64,000 nt of DNA, taken from Pseudosulfitobacter sp. DSM 107133 (GTDB lineage: Bacteria; Pseudomonadota; Alphaproteobacteria; Rhodobacterales; Rhodobacteraceae). This document shows positions 56,576-64,000 of this stretch, piece by piece. A model generated the notes under the pieces. The model was not told the DNA's origin. It was given only the letters and a program-made list of their open reading frames with translations, and made no database searches. The stretch is from contig NZ_CP085154.1 in the NCBI RefSeq assembly GCF_022788695.1, positions 2,356,001 through 2,420,000 on the forward strand, read 5' to 3'. Numbering within the stretch: position 1 is the stretch's first letter; each line of letters starts with the position of its first letter. The position numbers and the translations under genes are program-made.

Positions 56576-56590
56576 GTCAGCTTTGTCCGC
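56576..56590 (+). repeat. Downstream flank motif of small accessory gene (copy C)
   Basis: GTCAGCTTTGTCCGC, 43 bases after the stop at 56533, same strand. Compare GACAGCTTCGTCCGC at 16623-16609 (minus) and GACAGCAAAGTCCCGCC at 8991. The remainder of 56534-56735 has similar degenerate sequence and no gene. Confidence 0.5.
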
Positions 56591-56735
56591 ATAGCCGACA
56601 CCCAGATTGCGCAGCCTGAGCGTCGATTTGGCATTTCTGTAGGCTTGGTCTGGATTGACCAACCATGATCAACGCATAGGGCCAAGGTTGCCGGCTTGCT
56701 GTTCACCGGCAGCTGTCGACCAACCCCGTGCAACG

Positions 56736-57518
56736 TCACCCCATCCACGCCGCCTTGCGCTTGTCGAAAAACGCGCCGATCCCCTCGGCGGCTTCCTCGG
56801 TCTCCCAACGCTCTTTCAGCGCCTGAATGGTCATGTCGATGGTGCCCGCATCAATGCGCGGCCCCAGGGAACGTGCCAGCGCCTTGGCCGAGGCGACGGC
56901 GCCGGGGGCCGTGCTCAGATAGGGCAGCACTTCGGCCTCGACTGCAGCGGCCAGATCATCCGCAGGCACCACCCGCGCCAGAAGGCCCAGATCGACCGCT
57001 TCGGACGCATCGAACAGGCGGCCGGAAAAGAACACCCGCCGCGCCCGCCCCTCGCCCATGCGGGCAATGACATAGGGGCCGATGGTGGCGGGAATAATGC
57101 CCAGACGTACTTCGGTCAGGCCCATCTTCAGATGCTCCGCGCCGATGGCCACATCACAGACCGACGCCATGCCGACCCCGCCGCCGAATGCGTTGCCCTG
57201 CACCATGCCGATCAGCGGCTTGGGCATTGTGTTCAGCGCCTGCAACATATGCGCGAGCTTGCCTGCCTCGCGCGCCCGTGTCTCGGGATCGGCGGCCATC
57301 TGTTCACGCATCCAGTCCAGATCGCCGCCCGCACAGAACGATTTGCCCGCGCCGGTCAGCACCACCACACGCACCGCGTCATCCGCGCCCAGCACGGCCG
57401 CCGCTTCGGTCAGTTCGGCCAGCATCTGCGCCGACATCGCGTTGTGCTTTTCTGCACGGTCCAGCGTCAGCGTGGCCACACCGCGTGCGTCCACGTCGAT
57501 CGAAATCGTCTTGTACAT
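56736..57518 (-). CDS. liuC: Enoyl-CoA hydratase family protein, probable methylglutaconyl-CoA hydratase
   Basis: 260 residues, crotonase fold. Oxyanion-hole segments HNAMSAQMLAEL and GAGKSFCAGGDLDWM, then GMVQGNAFGGGVGMASVCDVAIGAEHLKMGLTEVRLGIIPATIGPYV with the catalytic glutamates. By position after HMG-CoA lyase and methylcrotonyl-CoA carboxylase genes it should hydrate 3-methylglutaconyl-CoA in leucine breakdown. It is the last gene of the cluster. Confidence 0.88.
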   Translation of the reverse strand: MYKTISIDVDARGVATLTLDRAEKHNAMSAQMLAELTEAAAVLGADDAVRVVVLTGAGKSFCAGGDLDWMREQMAADPETRAREAGKLAHMLQALNTMPKPLIGMVQGNAFGGGVGMASVCDVAIGAEHLKMGLTEVRLGIIPATIGPYVIARMGEGRARRVFFSGRLFDASEAVDLGLLARVVPADDLAAAVEAEVLPYLSTAPGAVASAKALARSLGPRIDAGTIDMTIQALKERWETEEAAEGIGAFFDKRKAAWMG

Positions 57519-57539
57519 ATTCCCGTCCTTTTTGTACGT

Positions 57540-58394
57540 TTAACTGCGCAGGCTCCTGGCAAAGGCGGCCGCCTCGGCAATCACATCCGCGTCCAGCCCG
57601 GTCTGATAGCCCAGCCGTTTCAGGTGCGCGGCCACGGCCTCGGTTGCCACGTTTCCAGCGGCACCCGGGGCATAGGGGCAACCGCCCAAGCCCCCCACTG
57701 CCGCATCGAACACCCGCACGCCCATCGCCAAAGCCGCGTCGATATTGTCCATCGCCCGCCCGTTGGTGTCATGGAAATGCCCCGCCAGACGGCCCACAGG
57801 CACCACGTCGCGCACTGCCAGCAACATGCGGGCCACCGCGTCGGGCGTCCCCTTGCCGATGGTGTCGCCCAGGCTGATTTCATAACACCCCATGGCGAAC
57901 AGCTTGTCCGCCAGATCGGCCACGGCCTGCGGCGCAACCGCCCCGTCAAAAGGACATTCCACAGCGCAAGAGATGTAGCCCCGCACCGGCAGATCAATAT
58001 GGCGCGCGGCCTCGATCACTGGCGCGAACCGTTCCAGAGATTCCGCAATGGTTGCGTTGATATTGGCCTTGGAAAACCCCTCCGAAGCCGAGGCAAACAC
58101 CGCGATCTCGTCCGCACCCGCCGCCTGCGCATCCTCGAATCCACGCATGTTGGGGGTCAGCGCCGCATAGCGGATGCCGTCCCCACGGGTGATTCCCGCC
58201 AGCACCTCGGCGCTGCCTGCCATTTGCGGCACCCACTTGGGGCTGACAAATGACGCACATTCGATGCGGCTGAAACCGGCACGGCTCAGCAGATCGACCA
58301 AAGCAACCTTATCGGCCACCGAAATCTCGTTGACTTCGTTCTGCAACCCGTCGCGCGGACCAACTTCGAAAATCTCACAAGCACCTAGACTCAT
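57540..58394 (-). CDS. mvaB: Hydroxymethylglutaryl-CoA lyase
   Basis: 284 residues. Cleaves HMG-CoA to acetoacetate and acetyl-CoA, the last step of leucine degradation (also called liuE). FEVGPRDGLQNE opening, ECASFVSPKWVPQMA, catalytic EISLGDTIGKGTP, metal-binding GHFHDTNGRAMDN, and GLGGCPYAPGAAGNVATE with the active-site cysteine. It follows the carboxylase alpha gene by 27 bases. Confidence 0.95.
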   Translation of the reverse strand: MSLGACEIFEVGPRDGLQNEVNEISVADKVALVDLLSRAGFSRIECASFVSPKWVPQMAGSAEVLAGITRGDGIRYAALTPNMRGFEDAQAAGADEIAVFASASEGFSKANINATIAESLERFAPVIEAARHIDLPVRGYISCAVECPFDGAVAPQAVADLADKLFAMGCYEISLGDTIGKGTPDAVARMLLAVRDVVPVGRLAGHFHDTNGRAMDNIDAALAMGVRVFDAAVGGLGGCPYAPGAAGNVATEAVAAHLKRLGYQTGLDADVIAEAAAFARSLRS

Positions 58395-58421
58395 AGCAAT
58401 TCCTCCCTTGCTGAAGCCAGC

Positions 58422-60359
58422 CTAGGCTTCCGGTTCCAATTGCACCAGTGCCGCGCCGGCCTCGACCTGCGCGCCCTCGTCCACCAGCACTTCGGCGACG
58501 ATGCCATCGCGCACGGCCAACAGGCTGTGCTCCATCTTCATCGCTTCCAGAATGGCCAGCCGCTCGCCCGCCTTGACCGCCTGCCCCGCCTTGGCAAAGA
58601 CCGCACGCACCAGCCCCGGCATCGGTGCCTCGATCAGGTTGCCATCGCCGCCTGCGGCACTGGCGCGTTCCAGCGGATCAACAACGCCATAAGCCAGCCC
58701 ATAGCCGTCAAAAACGGTGATCTGCGCACCCGCCCGCGCCACGTCAGGCGCCACCTGCCCGTCGATATGCCACAGCGCACCCACACGGCGCACCGCGACG
58801 GCGGTGCCGTCCACCACCCAATCCTGCGCTGTCGCACTTAGAACATCGACCGTCAGGGCAATATCCGCGTCGCCATGCACCAGCGTCAGGCTGCGCCGCA
58901 GCGGTGCCCACAGGGCAAAGCCTGTGTCGCCCGCAGGCCGGTCCAGCCCCAGCGCGACCATCCCCGCCGCCACCGCATGACTCGGCGCGGCTTGCGGGGC
59001 GGCGACCAGATCGTCCAGATCACGCGCGATCAGGCCGGTGTCGACCTCGCCCCGGCCAAAGCCCTTGTGCCCGGCCAAGGCCCCGAGAAAGGCAAGGTTG
59101 GTGACCGTGCCGCCCACCTGCGTGCCCGACAGCGCCGTGCGCAGGCGCGCCAGTGCGACGTCACGCGTGGGGCCATGCACGATCACCTTGGCGATCATCG
59201 GATCGTAAAACGGGCTGATCACATCGCCCGCCCGCACACCGCTGTCGGCGCGGCATCCGTCGGGGAACTGCAGATGCGTCAGCGTACCGGTCGCGGGCAG
59301 GAACCCCTTGGGCACATCCTCGGCATAGAGCCGCGCCTCGAAAGCATGGCCGCTGATGCCCAGATCCTCCTGTGCCGCCGGCAGCGCCTCGCCCGCCGCA
59401 ACGCGCAACTGCCATTCCACCAGATCGACGCCGGTGATCGCCTCGGTCACGGGGTGTTCCACCTGCAACCGCGTGTTCATTTCCATGAAAAAGAAGCCGT
59501 CGGCGTTCAGCCCGTTCGACCCGTCGACGATAAATTCCACCGTGCCCGCACCGGCGTAACCGATGGCCTCGGCCGCACGCACAGCGGCCGCCCCCATGGC
59601 GGCGCGTATCTCGGGCGTCATGTCGGGGGCCGGTGCCTCTTCGATCACCTTCTGGTGACGGCGCTGCAACGAACAATCGCGTTCGAACAGATGCACCGCA
59701 CGGCTGCCGTCGCCAAAGACCTGCACCTCGATATGGCGCGGCTTGCTGACGAATTTCTCGACCAGCACGTCGGCATTGCCAAAGGCGGTCTTGGCTTCGG
59801 ACCGCGCCGAGGCCAGCGCCTCGTGAAAGCCCGCCGCCGTGTCGACCTGACGCATCCCCTTGCCGCCGCCGCCCGCGACGGCCTTGATCAGCACCGGATA
59901 GCCGATCTTCTCGGCCTCTGCCGCCAGCAGATCATCCGACTGGTCCGCCCCGTGATAGCCGGGCACCACGGGCACGCCCGCCTCGACCATCAGCGCCTTG
60001 GCCGCGTCTTTCAGCCCCATCGCACGGATCGCGCTGGCAGAGGGGCCGATGAACACCAAGCCCGCCGCCTCCACCGCCTCGACAAAATCCGGATTCTCGG
60101 ACAGAAAGCCATAGCCGGGATGGATCGCCTGCGCCCCTGTATCCAGCGCAGCCTGAATGATCACATCGCCGCGCAAGTAACTGTCCGCAGGTGCCGCCCC
60201 GCCAATGTGTACGGCGCGGTCGGCCATCGCCACATGCTTGGCCTGCGCATCCGCATCCGAATAGACCGCCACACAGGCCACGCCCATGCTCTGCGCTGTT
60301 TCCATCACCCGACAGGCAATCTCGCCCCGGTTCGCAATCAGGATCGTGTCAAACATCAT
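58422..60359 (-). CDS. mccA: Methylcrotonyl-CoA carboxylase, biotin-carrying alpha subunit
   Basis: 645 residues. Biotin carboxylase N-domain ANRGEIACRVMETAQSMGV, ATP-grasp AVAGGGGKGMRQV, FFMEMNTRLQVEHPVTE, and a C-terminal biotin domain with EAMKMEHSL where Lys is biotinylated. It needs a biotin ligase such as that at 34005. Alternative start at the second ATG (60356). It forms the carboxylase with the beta subunit gene upstream, 92 bases away across a repeat. Confidence 0.94.
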   Translation of the reverse strand: MMFDTILIANRGEIACRVMETAQSMGVACVAVYSDADAQAKHVAMADRAVHIGGAAPADSYLRGDVIIQAALDTGAQAIHPGYGFLSENPDFVEAVEAAGLVFIGPSASAIRAMGLKDAAKALMVEAGVPVVPGYHGADQSDDLLAAEAEKIGYPVLIKAVAGGGGKGMRQVDTAAGFHEALASARSEAKTAFGNADVLVEKFVSKPRHIEVQVFGDGSRAVHLFERDCSLQRRHQKVIEEAPAPDMTPEIRAAMGAAAVRAAEAIGYAGAGTVEFIVDGSNGLNADGFFFMEMNTRLQVEHPVTEAITGVDLVEWQLRVAAGEALPAAQEDLGISGHAFEARLYAEDVPKGFLPATGTLTHLQFPDGCRADSGVRAGDVISPFYDPMIAKVIVHGPTRDVALARLRTALSGTQVGGTVTNLAFLGALAGHKGFGRGEVDTGLIARDLDDLVAAPQAAPSHAVAAGMVALGLDRPAGDTGFALWAPLRRSLTLVHGDADIALTVDVLSATAQDWVVDGTAVAVRRVGALWHIDGQVAPDVARAGAQITVFDGYGLAYGVVDPLERASAAGGDGNLIEAPMPGLVRAVFAKAGQAVKAGERLAILEAMKMEHSLLAVRDGIVAEVLVDEGAQVEAGAALVQLEPEA

Positions 60360-60391
60360 TCCCGTCCTCTAAATCTTTCACTGGGCCATTT

Positions 60392-60433
60392 CTTTTGGCC
60401 AAAAATATCCCGGGGGTCCGGGGGCTGGCCCCC
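60392..60433 (+). repeat. CTTTTGGCCAAAAATATCC-type G-rich hairpin repeat, copy 7
   Basis: CTTTTGGCCAAAAATATCCC, GGGGGTCC, and GGGGGC-TG-GCCCCC (60420-60433). Same leader as 20545. It sits between mccB and mccA, opposite to their direction, so it need not terminate them. Confidence 0.7.
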
Positions 60434-60451
60434 GTCCACCGCCGGCAAAAC

Positions 60452-62059
60452 TCACATGCGGAACAGACCAAAGCGCGTGTCTTCGATCGGCGCATTCAGG
60501 CTGGCGCGCAGGCTCAGATCCAGCACGTCGCGGCTCTTGCGCGGGTCGATCACCCCGTCGTCCCACAGCCGCGCGCTGGCATAAAGCGGGTGCGACTGTT
60601 CCTCGAACATATCAATCGTCGGCTGCTTGAAGGCCTGCTCGTCCTCGGCGCTCCATGTCTCGCCGCGTGCTTCCATGCCGTCGCGTTTGACCGTGGCCAG
60701 CACCCCGGCCGCCTGTGCGCCGCCCATGACGCTGATCCGGCTGTTGGGCCAGGTCCACAGGAAACGCGGCGAATAGGCCCGCCCCGCCATGCCATAGTTA
60801 CCCGCGCCGAACGATCCGCCGACCAGCATGGTGATTTTCGGCACCGACGTGGTCGCCACCGCCGTCACCATCTTGGCCCCGTGGCGCGCGATGCCTTCGT
60901 TTTCGTATTTGCGCCCCACCATGAAGCCGGTGATGTTTTGCAGGAACACCAGCGGGATTTTGCGTTGCGAGCACAGCTCGACAAAATGCGCGCCCTTTTG
61001 TGCGGCTTCGGAAAACAACACCCCGTTGTTGGCGATGATGCCCACAGGCGTACCTTTGACGTGGGCAAAGCCGCAGACCAGCGTTTCACCGAAACGGGAT
61101 TTGAACTCGTCGAACACGCTGCCATCGACCAGCCGCATGATCACCTCGCGGATGTCATAGGGCGTGCGCGCATCCGCAGGCACCACCCCCAGCAGTTCCG
61201 CCGGATCATAGGCAGGCTCGTCATAGCTGACCGCACCCGCCGTCAGACGCGACGCCGCACCTTCCAGCGAGCCGACGGCGCGGCGCGCCAACGCCAGCGC
61301 GTGTGTGTCATCCTCGGCCAGATAGTCCGCCACGCCCGACAGGCGCGTGTGGACTTCGCCGCCGCCCAGATCCTCGGCGCTGACCACCTCGCCCGTGGCC
61401 GCCTTGACCAGCGGGGGCCCGGCCAGAAAGATCGTGCCCTGATCGCGTACGATGATGGTGACATCGGACATCGCAGGCACATAGGCCCCGCCCGCCGTAC
61501 ACGAGCCCATGACCACAGCGATTTGCGGAATGCCCTTGGCGCTCATCTGCGCCTGATTGAAAAAGATGCGGCCAAAGTGGTCGCGGTCGGGAAAGACCTC
61601 GTCCTGATTGGGCAGGTTCGCACCGCCGCTGTCGACCAGATAGATGCAGGGCAGATGGTTCGCCTCGGCAATCTCCTGCGCGCGCAGGTGTTTCTTGACC
61701 GTCATCGGGTAATAGGTGCCGCCCTTTACGGTGGCATCGTTGCACACGACCATCACGTCACGGCCCATGACGCGGCCAATGCCGGTGATCACGCCCGCGC
61801 CAGGGGCATCGCCGCCATACATGCCGTGGGCCGCAGTCGCGCCCACCTCAAGAAACGGGCTGCCCGGATCCAGCAGGTTCGCCACCCGTTCGCGCGGCAG
61901 CATCTTGCCACGGCTGACATGCCGGTCACGCGACCGTTCACCGCCGCCCATGGTAGCGGCTTGCGCCGCCTCCTGTATCTGATGCAAGGCCGCCTCATGC
62001 GCCTGCTGGTTGGCCTTGAAGTCAGCCGATGAAGTCAAAATCTGTGACGTCAGTTTCAT
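60452..62059 (-). CDS. mccB: Methylcrotonyl-CoA carboxylase, beta (carboxyltransferase) subunit
   Basis: 535 residues, crotonase-like carboxyltransferase. [29 protein letters not shown] opening, [45 protein letters not shown], and [22 protein letters not shown] in wording. The [26 protein letters not shown] region is in the C-domain. With the alpha subunit it carboxylates 3-methylcrotonyl-CoA in leucine catabolism. Its start faces the hicAB promoter across 117 bases. Confidence 0.95.
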   Translation of the reverse strand: MKLTSQILTSSADFKANQQAHEAALHQIQEAAQAATMGGGERSRDRHVSRGKMLPRERVANLLDPGSPFLEVGATAAHGMYGGDAPGAGVITGIGRVMGRDVMVVCNDATVKGGTYYPMTVKKHLRAQEIAEANHLPCIYLVDSGGANLPNQDEVFPDRDHFGRIFFNQAQMSAKGIPQIAVVMGSCTAGGAYVPAMSDVTIIVRDQGTIFLAGPPLVKAATGEVVSAEDLGGGEVHTRLSGVADYLAEDDTHALALARRAVGSLEGAASRLTAGAVSYDEPAYDPAELLGVVPADARTPYDIREVIMRLVDGSVFDEFKSRFGETLVCGFAHVKGTPVGIIANNGVLFSEAAQKGAHFVELCSQRKIPLVFLQNITGFMVGRKYENEGIARHGAKMVTAVATTSVPKITMLVGGSFGAGNYGMAGRAYSPRFLWTWPNSRISVMGGAQAAGVLATVKRDGMEARGETWSAEDEQAFKQPTIDMFEEQSHPLYASARLWDDGVIDPRKSRDVLDLSLRASLNAPIEDTRFGLFRM

Positions 62060-62071
62060 GAGAAACCTCCA

Positions 62072-62100
62072 TTGACGATAGCACTATTTGCTACTATATT
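62072..62100 (+). promoter_or_regulatory. hicAB promoter with an operator-like inverted repeat in the spacer
   Basis: TTGACG (62072-62077), a spacer of exactly 17 bases, TATATT (62095-62100). In the spacer TAGCA-CTATT-TGCTA (62079-62093) is a perfect inverted repeat. HicB antitoxins with a ribbon-helix-helix domain repress their own operon at such sites. The mccB start is on the other side, so its expression might be touched too. Confidence 0.7.
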
Positions 62101-62148
62101 GCATACAAGGGCAATGAAGCCCGCCTTGAACATCAAAGGAGAAAATTG

Positions 62149-62259
62149 ATGCCAATTATGAAAAAGGTGGGTCTGAATGGTCTCTTCGAAACATGCCGCG
62201 ACACTTGCTTCGGTTTTCCAGACACCAACACGCTCAAACATCCGCTGGAGCGATATTGA
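62149..62259 (+). other. Short upstream frame overlapping hicA, possible leader peptide
   Basis: ATG 62149 has a better ribosome site (AAAGGAG, 8 bases away) than hicA and encodes 36 residues (MPIMKKVGLNGLFETCRDTC and on) in another frame, ending inside hicA at 62259. It may be chance, or it may hold down toxin translation. Confidence 0.3.
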
Positions 62260-62434
62260 AAAGATGATCACGGCCTTCGGTGGCCAGGTCGAAGAACGCG
62301 CCGGTTCACGCGTATTGATCCGGTTGAACGGACGCAGAGCTGTTTTCCAACGTCCGCACCCCAAACCCGAGACAGACAAGGGCGCGCTGGTCGCTTTGCG
62401 TCTGTTTTTAAAAGAAACAGGAATGGAACCATGA
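62177..62434 (+). CDS. hicA: HicA family toxin, variant without the usual histidine
   Basis: 85 residues. NIRWSDIEKMITAFGGQVEERAGSRVLIRLNGRRAVFQRPHPKPETDKGALVALRLFLKETG follows the double-stranded RNA-binding-like HicA fold. Typical HicA have a catalytic His in GSHH; here the place reads GSRV, as in a subfamily with the RPHP motif. It presumably cleaves or binds mRNA. In-frame stops upstream force the start at 62177. The stop overlaps the hicB start (ATGA). Confidence 0.83.
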   Translation: MVSSKHAATLASVFQTPTRSNIRWSDIEKMITAFGGQVEERAGSRVLIRLNGRRAVFQRPHPKPETDKGALVALRLFLKETGMEP

Positions 62435-62793
62435 AAGCCTTCAAGGGCTACACGCCAACGATCTGGTTTGAAAATGACGACCGTCTGTTTCATGGCGTTG
62501 TCGAAGGCATCCGTGACACTGTGCATTTTGCAGGCAATTCGGTGGATACGCTGGAAGAGGCGTTTCACGACAGCGTCGATGCCTATCTTGAGGCTTGCGC
62601 CGAAGATGGTGTCGTGCCGGAACGCCCCTATTCGGGCAAGCTTGCGTTCCGCACGACACCGGAACATCACCGGCTGATTTCCGAAGCGGCTTCTGCCGAG
62701 GCGCGCTCGATCAACCAGTGGATGGATGAGGTGCTTGAAGACGCGGCGCGCAGAACGATCCTTGAGGGACGTCAGAAGATCAAGTTCGGCTAA
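62431..62793 (+). CDS. hicB: HicB family antitoxin
   Basis: 120 residues. The degenerate RNase-H-like HicB domain (FKGYTPTIWFENDDRLFHGVVEGIRDTVHFAGNSVDTLEEAFHDSVDAYLE) covers about 1-70. A ribbon-helix-helix C-terminus (SGKLAFRTTPEHHRLISEAASAEARSINQWMDEVLEDAARR) can bind DNA. It neutralises HicA and represses the operon. It ends 2 bases from the stop of the convergent acyl-CoA synthetase gene. Confidence 0.88.
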   Translation: MKAFKGYTPTIWFENDDRLFHGVVEGIRDTVHFAGNSVDTLEEAFHDSVDAYLEACAEDGVVPERPYSGKLAFRTTPEHHRLISEAASAEARSINQWMDEVLEDAARRTILEGRQKIKFG

Positions 62794-62795
62794 GG

Positions 62796-64000
62796 TCATG
62801 CTGCCTCCTCCGCCGCAGCGCGGGCCTTCAACTCACGCCGGATCACTTTGCCCGTCACCGTCATCGGAAGCGCATCCAGGAATGCGATTTCGCGCGGGTA
62901 GGAATATTGCGCCAGTCGCGCCTTGACGTAGTCTTGAAGGTCTTTCTCGCTGGCCGTGGCCCCGTCTTTCAGCACCACATAGGCCTTGACGATCTCGGTG
63001 CGCAGCGGGTCGGGTTTGCCGACCACACCCACTGTCACCACGTCCGCGTGGGTCATCAGGCAATCCTCGATCTCGGCGGGGCCGATGCGGTAGCCGGACG
63101 AGGTAATCACGTCATCCTCGCGGCCCACGAAGCGCAGATAATCACCCTCCCACAGGCCACGGTCGCCGGTCAGCATCCAGTCGCCGCGAAACTTCTCGGC
63201 GGTCGCGTCGGGCCGCTGCCAATAGCGCAGCATCATGCTGGGCGCACCGCGCCGGATGGCGATGTCGCCCTCGCCCTCCGCAGGCTGGCCTGCGTCGTCG
63301 ATCACCGCGATGTCGAACCCCGCCACCGGTTTGCCGATGCAACCGGGGCGCGGCGGGAAATCGGCAGCGCAGCTGCTGGCGACCATGTTGCATTCGGTCT
63401 GCCCGTAAAATTCGTTGATCTGCACGCCAAAGGCATCGCGCCCCCAGGCCAGCATCTCAGCGCCCAGCGGCTCGCCACCACTGGCGACAGTGCGCAGGCC
63501 AGGCAGTTTGGCCCCTGCCGCCTTGAGCATCCGCAGCGCGGTGGGCGGGAAAAAGATGTTGCGCACGTCGCCGTCCGCGATGATCTGCGCACAGCGGCCC
63601 ACATCGAATTTCGCCATTCGGGCGGCGACGACGGGCACGCCCAGCCGCAGGCCCGGCATCAGCACATCGAACAGCCCGCCGATCCATGCCCAGTCGGCGG
63701 GGGTCCACAGGCAATCGCCCTGCTGTCCCAGATGGTTGTGGCTGGCGCTGACGCCCGCCAGATGCCCCTCAAGCACGCCGTGCCCGTGCAACGCCCCCTT
63801 GGGCGTGCCGGTGGTGCCCGAGGTGTAGATCAGCACGCAGGGCACATCCGCCCCGCCCGGCGCATAGTCCACAGGCCCGCCCGCAACACCGCAGGTCGCG
63901 GCCATCACCGGTGTCGCCAGATCGCCCAGCAGGTCCGCCCCTTCGGCATCTGTCAGCACCAGAGTGGCACCAGCATCGCTGATACGCGACGCCAAAGCAT
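62796..64000 (-). CDS. AMP-binding acyl-CoA synthetase, C-terminal part (5' end outside window)
   Basis: At least 401 residues of an acetyl-CoA-synthetase-like adenylate-forming enzyme. LIYTSGTTGTPKGALHGHG (AMP/ATP loop), INEFYGQTECNMV, GDWMLTGDRGLWEGDYLRFVGREDDVITSSGYRIGP (hinge) and the catalytic lysine in MTVTGKVIRRELKA. The frame is still open at base 64000. In liu clusters such a gene may activate acetoacetate or short branched acids. The hicAB pair is wedged between it and mccB. Confidence 0.92.
   Translation of the reverse strand, partial: ALASRISDAGATLVLTDAEGADLLGDLATPVMAATCGVAGGPVDYAPGGADVPCVLIYTSGTTGTPKGALHGHGVLEGHLAGVSASHNHLGQQGDCLWTPADWAWIGGLFDVLMPGLRLGVPVVAARMAKFDVGRCAQIIADGDVRNIFFPPTALRMLKAAGAKLPGLRTVASGGEPLGAEMLAWGRDAFGVQINEFYGQTECNMVASSCAADFPPRPGCIGKPVAGFDIAVIDDAGQPAEGEGDIAIRRGAPSMMLRYWQRPDATAEKFRGDWMLTGDRGLWEGDYLRFVGREDDVITSSGYRIGPAEIEDCLMTHADVVTVGVVGKPDPLRTEIVKAYVVLKDGATASEKDLQDYVKARLAQYSYPREIAFLDALPMTVTGKVIRRELKARAAAEEAA

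Overview
The window comes from an alphaproteobacterium of the Rhodobacterales (Roseobacter group). The evidence is the high G+C, the gene order of a complete nuo operon interleaved with small proteins typical of that order, the radA-cvpA-purF, surE-pcm-nlpD and tatABC neighbourhoods, the Hint-domain proteins, and a leucine-degradation (liu) cluster. Nearly everything is chromosomal core. The accessory parts are one IS110-family insertion sequence, one hicAB toxin-antitoxin module, and three small lower-G+C genes that appear to sit in a recurring flanking-repeat context.

Layout. 1-6.8 kb: end of dnaB, alr, an MlaE/MlaF-type lipid ABC transporter pair, a one-domain PqiA protein, a membrane coiled-coil protein, radA, cvpA. 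7.0-10.7 kb: purF, an Imm32-like orphan immunity protein, DUF1801, a PilP-like protein, an SDR. 10.7-11.9 kb: an IS110 element whose exact ends, core dinucleotide and probable bridge RNA can be read. 12.1-16.2 kb: surE, pcm, NlpD-like lipoprotein, Hint protein. 16.7-20.4 kb: small membrane protein, DUF815 ATPase, tatC-tatB-tatA, and a divergent WYL regulator. 20.6-29.2 kb: two Lin0512 paralogues with an ABC ATPase, AlkC-like protein, SDR, second Hint protein, prfC, two tandem glycosyltransferases. 29.4-34.8 kb: DEAD-box helicase, OsmC, then (minus strand) rnj, coaX, birA.

34.8-53.5 kb (minus strand) is nuoABCDEFGHIJKLMN, encoding respiratory complex I. It also carries about nine extra reading frames: a CMD-family protein, two lipoproteins, a DUF5333 protein, a MAPEG protein, a DUF5337 protein, an H3TH-domain protein, a 57-residue membrane protein between nuoC and nuoD, and a 31-codon frame between nuoJ and nuoK. 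NuoE is fused to the same H3TH domain carried by its neighbour. A factor-independent terminator lies between nuoA and nuoB. The operon runs on into birA-coaX-rnj.

53.7-56.5 kb: a small membrane-anchored protein, a COG0523/ZigA-type GTPase with a Zur-like box, a DUF6525 protein and a zinc-ribbon-like protein. 56.7-64 kb (minus strand): liuC, HMG-CoA lyase, both methylcrotonyl-CoA carboxylase subunits, and a truncated acyl-CoA synthetase. A divergent hicAB pair splits the last two.

Several families of short dispersed repeats recur between genes. One is a palindrome (TTAGGGTCAGGACCCTAA and variants) that overlaps TAG stop codons; one copy was the IS110 target. Another is a G-rich hairpin element starting TTCATCTTGCC or CTTTTGGCCAAAAATATCC. 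A third is a pair of motifs flanking three small accessory genes in a constant orientation.
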